Shown here: in pieces, positions 1 to 5,835 of the stretch
Position numbering within the stretch: the first letter of the stretch is position 1
Layout: each line of letters starts with the position of its first letter
Translations under genes and position numbers: made by a program
Notes under the pieces: model-generated
Seen by the model: only the letters and a program-made list of their open reading frames with translations
Told to the model about the DNA's origin: nothing
Database searches by the model: none
Assembly: GCA_964595905.1 (NCBI GenBank)
Contig: CAZQSU010000149.1
Span: 1 to 6,201 of the forward strand
DNA length: 6,201 nt
Reading direction: 5' to 3'
Source: JAFDWI01 sp964595905
Lineage (GTDB): Bacteria > Actinomycetota > Acidimicrobiia > Acidimicrobiales > Iamiaceae

Positions 1-686
1 CCGCCACCCAGGTGATGGACGAGGCCCGCCACGTCGAGGTGTTCGCCAAGTACCTCGACACCAAGATGAACGGGCACTACCCGATCAACTTCCATCTGCG
101 CGCGCTGCTCGACGACATCATCAACGATTCGCGTTGGGACATGACCTATCTCGGCATGCAGATCATGGTCGAGGGCCTCGCGCTGGCCGCGTTCGGGATG
201 GCGTACCAGACCACGACCGAGCCGCTGTTCAAGCAGCTCCTCAAGTACGTGATGTCGGATGAGGCCCGCCACGTCGCCTTCGGGGTGCTGAGCCTCAAGG
301 AGTACTACGAGGGGCTGACCGACTCCGAGCTGGCCGACCGTCAGGAGTTCGCGTTCGACGCCGCGATCCGCATGCGTGACCGGTTCCTCCAGCAGGAGGT
401 GTGGGAGCGACTCGGGGTCGATCCCAAGCAGGCGATCAAGATCTTCCGCACCGGTGACCGCAACGAGGACCCGTTCCAGCAGTTGCTGTTCTCGAAGATC
501 GTGCCGAACTGCTCCAAGCTCGGGTTGCTCGACGCGAACGGTGGCTGGCTGCGCAAGCGCTTCGACACGATCGGCGTCACCCAGTTCGAGCACAACGCCG
601 ACACCGGCGAGGAGTACCTCGACTTCGACGTGTCCAAGGACATCGCCGAGCGCCGGGCCGAAGCCGAGGCCGCCAAGGCGGGCTGA
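1..686 (+). CDS. Ferritin-like di-iron domain protein, 5'-truncated
   Basis: The reading frame is open to the left window edge (complete codons from base 3) and ends at TGA 684-686, so only the C-terminal ~228 residues are present. Counting from the GTG at 12 as residue 1, there are two DEARH motifs, giving E4/H7 and E84/H87, with E54 in the helix 'MVEGLALAAF' between them. The order ExxH, lone Glu, ExxH about 30 residues later is the ligand pattern of a carboxylate-bridged di-iron four-helix bundle (ferritin-like/ribonucleotide reductase-like superfamily). The first-helix Glu should lie upstream of the window. The GTG at 12 and ATG at 15 are internal, because they sit directly on the ligand motif. 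By family knowledge it is probably a soluble cytoplasmic oxygenase or oxidase; the substrate cannot be read from the sequence. The 60-residue C-terminal tail after the bundle is highly charged. I am confident of the superfamily, not of the reaction. Confidence 0.85.
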   Translation, partial: ATQVMDEARHVEVFAKYLDTKMNGHYPINFHLRALLDDIINDSRWDMTYLGMQIMVEGLALAAFGMAYQTTTEPLFKQLLKYVMSDEARHVAFGVLSLKEYYEGLTDSELADRQEFAFDAAIRMRDRFLQQEVWERLGVDPKQAIKIFRTGDRNEDPFQQLLFSKIVPNCSKLGLLDANGGWLRKRFDTIGVTQFEHNADTGEEYLDFDVSKDIAERRAEAEAAKAG

Positions 687-690
687 ACCG

Positions 691-713
691 CCGCGCGCCC
701 TGTCAGTGCGCGG
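691..713. terminator. Possible bidirectional terminator hairpin between convergent genes
   Basis: CCGCGC at 691-696 is perfectly complementary to GCGCGG at 708-713, giving a 6-bp all-GC stem around an 11-nt loop. It lies in the 16-nt gap between the stop of the ferritin-like gene and the stop of the convergent minus-strand gene, and overlaps the last codons of the latter. No T-run follows on either strand, so this is not a classical intrinsic terminator. Short GC-only inverted repeats also arise by chance in such DNA. Confidence 0.3.
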
Positions 714-1308
714 GTTCGTCCTCGGGCGGGAGGAATTCGAAGCGCACGTCGCCCAGGCGCACCAGCGTCGCGGCGATCCAACCTCCCATCGCCGCGAAGT
801 GCTCGTCGAGCGCGGAGCCGTCGGTGAGCGTGGTCTCGTCGAGTTCGTAGGTGCCCTCGTAGGAGACCTCGACCGCGTGTTCGGCGTTGTCGAGATCGTC
901 GTCGAAACTCGTCTCGACGCTTGGGCCGGTCCGCTCGAGCACTCCGGAACCGATCGGCGCGCTCTGGGTCGGGAGTGCGGCGAGCACGGCGCGCGGATCG
1001 GGCGGTCCGGCGAGGCGTTGGACCCGGAACACGACCTCGATCTCGATGCGCGGAAACTCGTCGAGTTCCTCGCCGATGTACCAGCTCCGGTAGGCGGTCT
1101 GCGCCCACGTGGGCCAGGCGAGGGTGAGGTCGGCCCGGGTGCGGGGCGGGGCGCCCTCGCCGGGGAGTGAATAGGAGGTCTCCCAGGTCAGATCACCGAG
1201 GAGGACGTCGGCCTGGAAGCGCTCCTCGAATGCCTGACGCTCGAGGAACGCCCCTTCGACCGCGTCGCGGAGTGCCCCGATCGCGTCGGTGAAGACATGG
1301 TCCAACAT
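703..1308 (-). CDS. Hypothetical acidic protein, 201 aa
   Basis: This is a complete minus-strand gene with ATG at 1306-1308 and TGA at 703-705. I do not recognise the family. The product is soluble-looking, with no signal peptide or membrane segment, and is rich in Asp and Glu. It has an aromatic stretch near residues 85-98 (WPTWAQTAYRSWYIGEEL), an alternating hydrophobic stretch suggesting beta strands (IEIEVVFRVQ), and a C-terminal helix-like segment (LDEHFAAMGGWIAATLVRLG) ending in PPEDEPAH. The start is well supported: an in-frame TGA lies three codons upstream of the ATG. No Shine-Dalgarno sequence sits at a normal distance (the nearest GGAGG ends about 21 nt away), while TAGCGT lies 8 nt upstream, as expected for a leaderless actinobacterial mRNA. 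It converges on the ferritin-like gene and diverges from the acyltransferase pair beyond the gap, so it is probably transcribed alone. No function is inferred. Confidence 0.75.
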   Translation of the reverse strand: MLDHVFTDAIGALRDAVEGAFLERQAFEERFQADVLLGDLTWETSYSLPGEGAPPRTRADLTLAWPTWAQTAYRSWYIGEELDEFPRIEIEVVFRVQRLAGPPDPRAVLAALPTQSAPIGSGVLERTGPSVETSFDDDLDNAEHAVEVSYEGTYELDETTLTDGSALDEHFAAMGGWIAATLVRLGDVRFEFLPPEDEPAH

Positions 1309-1316
1309 CGTGGTTC

Positions 1317-1322
1317 ACGCTA
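1317..1322 (-). promoter_or_regulatory. Candidate -10 box (TAGCGT) for a leaderless transcript
   Basis: On the minus strand TAGCGT matches the TANNNT -10 consensus of actinobacterial housekeeping sigma factors. It ends 8 nt before the ATG at 1308, placing the transcription start at or next to the A of the start codon. The absence of a well-spaced Shine-Dalgarno sequence agrees with this. A -35 box would fall beside or inside the N gap and cannot be assessed. Confidence 0.4.
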
Positions 1323-1335
1323 CTGCCCGCCTCCG

Positions 1336-1435
1336 NNNNNNNNNNNNNNNNNNNNNNNNNNNNNNNNNNNNNNNNNNNNNNNNNNNNNNNNNNNNNNNNN
1401 NNNNNNNNNNNNNNNNNNNNNNNNNNNNNNNNNNN
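1336..1435. other. Assembly gap of exactly 100 N
   Basis: One hundred consecutive Ns separate the 5' flank of the minus-strand hypothetical gene from the interior of the first acyltransferase. Exactly 100 is the usual placeholder for a gap of unknown length between scaffolded contigs, so the real distance may differ. The missing DNA holds the first acyltransferase's start and promoter, and could hold more. Confidence 0.95.
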
Positions 1436-3442
1436 ACCGTCGCCGTCGCGCTGGTGGTGGTGTTCCACAGCGGGGTCGGTCTGCCGGGGGGTTTTCTGGG
1501 GGTCGATGTGTTCTTCGTGATCTCGGGATTCGTCATCTCCAGGCTGCTCCTCGCCGAGCAGGAGGCAACCGGCAGCATCGCCCTCGGGCGCTTCTACAGC
1601 CGCCGGATCCGTCGACTGTTGCCGGCGCTCACGGCGGTGCTCGTCTTCGTCGCCCTGTTCTCGATCGTCGGCACCAGCCCGCTGGGCGAACTGCGCTCCA
1701 CGATCGGTCACGTCGGCGTGGGCGCCGCGTTCTACGTCGCCAACTTCGCGTTGTTGCTCTTCCAGCCCCAGGGCTACTTCGACCTCGATGCCACGTCGAA
1801 TCCGTTGCTGCACACCTGGACGCTCGCCGTCGAGGAGCAGTTCTATCTCGTCTTTCCGCTCCTGCTGATCGTGCTGGGCCGCGTATTCGGTCGTGGAAGG
1901 TCGGCCCGCCGCTCCTTCGCGCTCGGCATCGCCGGGGTGGCGGTGCTGTCGTTCGTGGCCGGGGCGATCCTCAGCGGGTCGTTGCCGGCCGGCTCCGGCG
2001 ACACGCTGGTGTCGGCGCGTCTGGCCTTCTACTCGTCGCCGACGCGCGCCTGGGAGTTCCTCGTGGGCGTCCTGGTCGCCATGGCGGTCCCGAAGGTCGC
2101 CTGCATCGGCGCGAGGTTCGCCGCAACCATCGGCGTCGCGGGTCTGGCGATGATCGTCGGCGTCGGCATCTGGATCGGCGAGTCGTCGCGCACCCCGGGT
2201 TTCACGACGTTGCTGCCGGTCGCCGGTGCGGCACTGGTGATCATGGCCGGAGCGCGAGAGGCCCGGGGTGTCGGCCGGCTGTTGTCGTCCGCGCCCGCGG
2301 TGTGGATCGGCGATCGGTCCTATGGCTGGTACCTGTGGCACTGGCCGTTCATGGTGTTCGCCCGATTCTCGTTCCCGGCGATGTCGCCATGGGCCGTGCT
2401 CGCGGTCGGGGTCGCGGCGCTGGCACCCACCGAGATCTCCTACCGCTGGCTCGAACAACCGATCAGGCGCGGCGCCGGCTGGTCGGGTCGTCGGGTGGTG
2501 GGGCTCGCCGCCGCCTGTTCGGGTACGGCGGCGGTGTGTCTCGTTGCGCTCTGGACGGTACCGAGCGTCGCGACGGCCGGTGTCGCGCAGGTCGAGAGGT
2601 CGCGTGAGCCGGTGATCGCGATGCCCACATCGTGCCTGTACTCCGACGTCGGGAACGGTTCCGACCAGGAGGCCCACTGCACGTGGTCTGTTCCGAAACC
2701 GCGTGGGAAGATCGTCGTCGTGGGCGACTCCCACGCGGCGGCGCTCGGGCCGGTCATGGCGTCGGTCGCCACCCGTGCCGGCTACGAGTCGAGCCTCGTC
2801 TATCGCACCGGGTGCGCCGTCGCGGGTGTCGAACGGATGTACCCCGATGCCGCCGAGACCAGGGCGTGCCGGAAGTTCGTCGAGACGACGATCGACCGAC
2901 TGGTGCTCGCGCCGCCCGATCTGGTCGTGTTGGCGGCGAGACAGGCCGAGTACGTGCGCGCCGACACCTTCCCGCTCAGAGATCCGGTCACCGGCGACGT
3001 TGGTCGGACCGGGGCCGCCAAGGCGCGCCTGTGGGAGCGTGGCCTGGCGCGGACGCTGCGCCGTCTCGATGCACGAGGGATCCCGTCGGTGGTCGTGGCG
3101 ACCGTGCCCCAGTTGGCGCCGTTCGACCTGGACCTGTGCCCGGCATGGCGGCTATGGATCCGCCCGTCGAGTTGTGCCAGGACCGTGTCGCGGGCATCGG
3201 TCGACGAGTTCCGGCGGGCGGGCCTCACCGCGACGCGCCGGGCCGTCGACGAGGTGCCCACCGCACGACTCGTCGACTTCGCCGACGATCTGTGCCTGCC
3301 GCGTTCGTGCAGCACCTTCCGCGACGGGCAGTGGATGTACAAGGACGCGGATCACATCAGCCAGTACGGCGCCTCCACGCTCGCTCCACGGATCGAGAAG
3401 GTGGTGCTCCCCGCCGCGCGCAGGCACGCGACGCCACCATGA
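1436..3442 (+). CDS. AT3 membrane acyltransferase with C-terminal SGNH domain, paralog 1 (start lost in gap)
   Basis: 668 residues are visible, with the stop at 3440-3442. Alignment to the downstream paralog puts the first visible residue (Thr) at its residue 33, so about 32 N-terminal residues lie in the N gap. Family: acyltransferase 3 (OafA/YrhL type), which acylates sugars of surface or wall polysaccharides using an acyl group carried across the membrane. Visible AT3 signatures, numbered from 1436, are FH at 10-11 (conserved His), GRFYSRRIRR at 51-60, LHTWTLAVEEQFYL at 125-138, SYGWYLWHWP at 295-304 and LEQPIRR at 339-345. About ten hydrophobic segments are followed by another at 353-373 that leads to the extracytoplasmic SGNH-type domain. 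That domain has GDSHA at 430-434 (nucleophile Ser 432) and DADH at 637-640 (catalytic Asp/His pair). No obvious block-III Asn is seen; AAR (500-502) occupies that region. Eight cysteines at 400, 415, 460, 478, 568, 580, 620 and 625 suggest disulfides. The gene is 46 nt upstream of its paralog. Acceptor and acyl donor are unknown. Confidence 0.9.
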   Translation, partial: TVAVALVVVFHSGVGLPGGFLGVDVFFVISGFVISRLLLAEQEATGSIALGRFYSRRIRRLLPALTAVLVFVALFSIVGTSPLGELRSTIGHVGVGAAFYVANFALLLFQPQGYFDLDATSNPLLHTWTLAVEEQFYLVFPLLLIVLGRVFGRGRSARRSFALGIAGVAVLSFVAGAILSGSLPAGSGDTLVSARLAFYSSPTRAWEFLVGVLVAMAVPKVACIGARFAATIGVAGLAMIVGVGIWIGESSRTPGFTTLLPVAGAALVIMAGAREARGVGRLLSSAPAVWIGDRSYGWYLWHWPFMVFARFSFPAMSPWAVLAVGVAALAPTEISYRWLEQPIRRGAGWSGRRVVGLAAACSGTAAVCLVALWTVPSVATAGVAQVERSREPVIAMPTSCLYSDVGNGSDQEAHCTWSVPKPRGKIVVVGDSHAAALGPVMASVATRAGYESSLVYRTGCAVAGVERMYPDAAETRACRKFVETTIDRLVLAPPDLVVLAARQAEYVRADTFPLRDPVTGDVGRTGAAKARLWERGLARTLRRLDARGIPSVVVATVPQLAPFDLDLCPAWRLWIRPSSCARTVSRASVDEFRRAGLTATRRAVDEVPTARLVDFADDLCLPRSCSTFRDGQWMYKDADHISQYGASTLAPRIEKVVLPAARRHATPP

Positions 3443-3475
3443 GGGGTCGCGGCGGCTCGTGTGAGGGACGCGGAT

Positions 3476-3481
3476 TAGCCT
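3476..3481 (+). promoter_or_regulatory. Candidate -10 box (TAGCCT) in front of paralog 2
   Basis: TAGCCT fits TANNNT and ends 7 nt before the GTG at 3489, so transcription would start at the start codon and give a leaderless mRNA. The 46-nt gap has no purine-rich Shine-Dalgarno at a normal distance; GAGGG near 3463-3467 is about 21 nt away. I see no clear TTGACA-like -35 box 17 nt upstream. The second acyltransferase may therefore have its own promoter in addition to any readthrough from the first. Confidence 0.4.
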
Positions 3482-3488
3482 GCTCCCG

Positions 3489-5573
3489 GTGACCAGGTCC
3501 GCCGAGGATCCGCTTTCGGCGGCCACCGAAACCGCCACACGGCCCCCGCGGCTCGACTTCCGCCAGGACGTCCAGGGGCTCCGGGCGATCGCGGTCGTCC
3601 TCGTCGTCGCCTTCCACAGCGGGCTCGCGCCCCGCGGCGGCTTTCTCGGGGTCGACGTGTTCTTCGTGATCTCGGGGTTCGTCATTTCACGCCTGCTGTT
3701 CACCGAGCAGGCCGAGACCGGCCGGATCGCGCTCGGTCGCTTCTACGCGCGTCGCGTGCGGCGTCTGCTGCCCGCCCTCGCGCTCGTCATCGTGTTCGTC
3801 GCGATCGTGTCGATCCTCGCGCTCGGACCGTTGGGGTCACTGCGCGAAACGACCCGCAACATCGGGGTCGGGGCGTCGGTCTACCTGGCGAACTTCGCGA
3901 TCCTGCGCTACCAGGACGTCGGCTACTTCGACCTCGGCGCGGCGAACAACCCGTTCCTGCACACCTGGACCCTCGGCGTCGAGGAGCAGTTCTACCTGTT
4001 CTTTCCGTTGTTCCTCATCGGGCTCGCGCTGCTGGCGCGCTCGGCGCGGCACCGCCATCGGGTGATCGTCATCGGCGTCGCACTCGCGGTGGTCGCCTCG
4101 TTCCTCGCGGCGGCCGTCCTGACCGGTCTGTTGGGGTCGGGTTCGGGATCGATCGAATCGCACGGCCGGTTCGCGTTCTACGCGTCGCCGACCCGCGCCT
4201 GGGAGTTCCTCGCCGGGGTGCTCGTCGCGTGCGCCGAACCGCACCTGCGGCGACTCGCTCGTCGGGTCGCCGATCTCGGCGTGGTCGTCGGCCTCGCACT
4301 GATCGCGGTCGCCGCGTGGACGACGACCGGGTCGGACTCGACCCTGGGATTGTCGGCGCTCCTCCCGGTTGCGGGAGCCTCGCTCGTGATCCTCGCCGGA
4401 ACGTCGCCTTCGCTGGTCTCCGAGCGGGTCCTGTCGGCGCGGCCGATGGTGTGGGTCGGCGACCGGTCCTACGGCTGGTACCTGTGGCACTGGCCGCTCA
4501 TGGTCTTCGCCCGGCTGTCGTTCCCGACGATGTCGAACTGGGCCGTGCTCGGTGTCGGTCTCGTCGCGCTCGTTCCCACGGAGTTGTCGTACCGGTTCGT
4601 CGAGCAGCCCATCCGGCGGAATGCGGCGTGGCTGGGACGGCGGGCCGTGGCCACCGGTGTCGTGTGCAGTGGCGTGGCGATCGTGTTCCTCGTCGCCGTG
4701 TTCGCGTGGGCGCCGCAACCCGACGCGCAGGCGGCGCCGATGCGGCGGGATCTCTCGGCGAAGGTCGGCCCACCGGACGAGTGCTACGCGACCGGCGCAT
4801 CGGACGACCCCAATGCCAAGTCCGCGTGCATCTGGCGCACCCCGAACGCCAAGGGGAAGGTCATCGTGGTCGGCGATTCGCTCGCCTGGGCCACGAACGA
4901 CGCGTTCGTGATCGCGGCACAGCGGGCGGGCTACGACGAGAACATGATCTTCCGACCGGGCTGTCCGTTCGCGGACGTGATCCGCGTCGTCGACCCGGTG
5001 GGTCAACGGCAGTGTCGGGACTTCGTCGAGTCGAAGACGAAGGCGATCATCCGGGCGGATCCGGCGCTGGTCGTGCTCGAGTCGATGCAGGACACCTACG
5101 TGCAGACGGCCGGGTACACCCTGGCGGATCCGGTCACCGGCCGGACCGGGCACGACGTCGCATCCCGCGCCGCGATCTGGCAGCAGGGGCTGAAGCGGAC
5201 CATCGAGACCTTCGTCGACCACGGCATACCCACGGTGGTCGTGTCGACCGTGCCCCAGTTGGCACCCTTCAACCTGCAGTTGTGTCCGGCCTGGCGGATG
5301 TGGGTCGACCCGACCGGGTGCGCGCACACCGTGTCGCGCAGCCGCGTCGACCGCGACCAGCACGCCGGCCGGGTCGCGACCCGCCGTGCGGTGGCGGCGG
5401 TGCCCGGCAGCAGACTCGTGGACTTCGCCGACGACCTGTGCAGCCCCGACGCCTGCAGCACCTACCGCGGCGGTCACTGGATCTACCGCGACCAGACCCA
5501 CCCGAGCCCGGCAGGTTCATTGCTCATGGTCCCGCGGGTGGAACGTGTCGTGATCCCGTTCGCGCGCCGATGA
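3489..5573 (+). CDS. AT3 membrane acyltransferase with C-terminal SGNH domain, paralog 2
   Basis: This is a complete 694-residue gene from GTG 3489 to TGA 5571-5573. It is the only ATG or GTG start between an in-frame TGA at 3462-3464 and the conserved domain. It is an OafA/YrhL-type acyltransferase: a short cytoplasmic N-terminus, then AT3 motifs at H43, GRFYARRVRR (83-92), LHTWTLGVEEQFYL (157-170), SYGWYLWHWP (327-336) and VEQPIRR (371-377). About ten hydrophobic segments are followed by a final one near 386-408. The C-terminal SGNH-type domain should be outside the membrane, with GDSLA at 462-466 (Ser 464) and DQTH at 668-671 (Asp/His). Eight cysteines at 432, 447, 492, 509, 599, 611, 651 and 656 match those of paralog 1. 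Compared with paralog 1, GDSHAAALGP is GDSLAWATND, the AAR tripeptide is ESM (531-533) and DADHIS is DQTHPS. The catalytic Ser, Asp and His remain, so it is probably active with a changed acceptor or acyl preference. 694 residues is normal for an AT3-SGNH fusion. Confidence 0.93.
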   Translation: MTRSAEDPLSAATETATRPPRLDFRQDVQGLRAIAVVLVVAFHSGLAPRGGFLGVDVFFVISGFVISRLLFTEQAETGRIALGRFYARRVRRLLPALALVIVFVAIVSILALGPLGSLRETTRNIGVGASVYLANFAILRYQDVGYFDLGAANNPFLHTWTLGVEEQFYLFFPLFLIGLALLARSARHRHRVIVIGVALAVVASFLAAAVLTGLLGSGSGSIESHGRFAFYASPTRAWEFLAGVLVACAEPHLRRLARRVADLGVVVGLALIAVAAWTTTGSDSTLGLSALLPVAGASLVILAGTSPSLVSERVLSARPMVWVGDRSYGWYLWHWPLMVFARLSFPTMSNWAVLGVGLVALVPTELSYRFVEQPIRRNAAWLGRRAVATGVVCSGVAIVFLVAVFAWAPQPDAQAAPMRRDLSAKVGPPDECYATGASDDPNAKSACIWRTPNAKGKVIVVGDSLAWATNDAFVIAAQRAGYDENMIFRPGCPFADVIRVVDPVGQRQCRDFVESKTKAIIRADPALVVLESMQDTYVQTAGYTLADPVTGRTGHDVASRAAIWQQGLKRTIETFVDHGIPTVVVSTVPQLAPFNLQLCPAWRMWVDPTGCAHTVSRSRVDRDQHAGRVATRRAVAAVPGSRLVDFADDLCSPDACSTYRGGHWIYRDQTHPSPAGSLLMVPRVERVVIPFARR

Positions 5574-5576
5574 GCG

Positions 5577-5592
5577 CGCTCGACGTCGAGCG
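5577..5592. repeat. Perfect 16-bp palindrome just after the acyltransferase stop
   Basis: CGCTCGACGTCGAGCG equals its own reverse complement and starts 4 nt after the stop of the second acyltransferase. As RNA it could fold into a 6-bp stem with an ACGT loop. There is no T-tract, so a Rho-independent terminator is only weakly supported. A dyad operator site or a chance palindrome in GC-rich DNA are the alternatives. Confidence 0.35.
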
Positions 5593-5609
5593 GCCGCGAC
5601 GAGACGCAC

Positions 5610-5711
5610 GTGAACCCGATGGGTGCGATGCTGCTGATGGACGAGATCGAACGCTTGGTTGTCGCGCACGTGAGGGGAGGGGACACCGAGCCGACGACTC
5701 TGAGCCGATGA
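5610..5711 (+). CDS. Possible 33-residue small ORF, doubtful
   Basis: GTG at 5610 opens a 33-codon frame ending at TGA 5709-5711. The peptide begins MNPMGAMLLMDEIERL and ends in a polar tail (TEPTTLSR). It sits in the 184-nt interval between the second acyltransferase and the tRNA. No Shine-Dalgarno sequence is seen, ATG codons at residues 4, 7 and 10 are alternative starts, and the first half could form a short amphipathic helix. Nothing shows that it is translated. In GC-rich DNA an open frame of this length is expected by chance. It is listed mainly so that this interval is described. Confidence 0.12.
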   Translation: MNPMGAMLLMDEIERLVVAHVRGGDTEPTTLSR

Positions 5712-5741
5712 TGCACCTCTCTGCGGATTCGCGCTGTTGGG

Positions 5742-5747
5742 TAGGGT
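5742..5747 (+). promoter_or_regulatory. Candidate -10 box (TAGGGT) for tRNA-Pro
   Basis: TAGGGT fits TANNNT and lies 10 nt before the mature tRNA 5' end at 5758, giving a short leader of a few nucleotides to be removed by RNase P. No convincing -35 hexamer is seen about 17 nt upstream. The position in front of an isolated tRNA gene makes it plausible. Confidence 0.4.
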
Positions 5748-5757
5748 GATCGGACTT

Positions 5758-5835
5758 CGGGCCGTAGCGCAGCTTGGTTAGCGCGCCTGCTTTGGGAGCA
5801 GGAGGTCGCGGGTTCGAATCCCGCCGGCCCGACCA
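5758..5835 (+). tRNA. tRNA-Pro (anticodon UGG), CCA encoded
   Basis: A full cloverleaf can be drawn. The acceptor stem CGGGCCG (5758-5764) pairs perfectly with CGGCCCG (5825-5831). The D stem is GCGC (5767-5770) with GCGC (5781-5784). The anticodon stem CCTGC (5786-5790) pairs with GCAGG (5798-5802) around the loop TTTGGGA, with anticodon TGG at 5793-5795. The T stem GCGGG (5808-5812) pairs with CCCGC (5820-5824) around TTCGAAT. A C1-G72 first pair with A73 is characteristic of bacterial tRNA-Pro and supports the assignment. The CCA end is encoded at 5833-5835. It decodes CCA, and CCG by wobble. The gene stands alone in the visible region, and the next base begins the stop codon of a convergent gene. 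Confidence 0.97.

Noticed and set aside
376..1170. Plus-strand open frame of 264 codons
   Set aside because: It overlaps the ferritin-like gene in another frame and then the minus-strand hypothetical gene. The first half is Ser/Arg/Thr low-complexity, typical of an out-of-frame shadow.
1289..1435. Start of the first acyltransferase at ATG 1289, reading MKTWSNIVV through the Ns
   Set aside because: The frame crosses 100 unknown bases whose length may be a placeholder, it would overlap the start of the divergent minus-strand gene, and its sequence has no similarity to the paralog N-terminus. The true start is most likely inside the gap.
1193..2734. Long minus-strand open frame, 513 codons, through the gap
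   Set aside because: It is antisense to the first acyltransferase, crosses the N run, and its Arg/Asp/His/Gly-rich low-complexity composition is typical of an antisense shadow in GC-rich DNA.
3443..3488. Terminator or riboswitch between the two acyltransferases
   Set aside because: The 46-nt interval holds no convincing stem-loop with T-tract and is too short for a riboswitch; only the TAGCCT box stands out.
1500..5260. DNA direct repeats between the two acyltransferases as a mobile or recombination element
   Set aside because: The matching stretches are explained by coding for the same conserved motifs with similar codon use; no insertion-sequence ends or target duplications were seen.
3837..5501. 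Minus-strand open frame of 554 codons
   Set aside because: It is entirely antisense to the second acyltransferase, whose motifs and paralog prove the plus strand. The antisense peptide is Arg/Gly/Asp-rich with no fold-like pattern.
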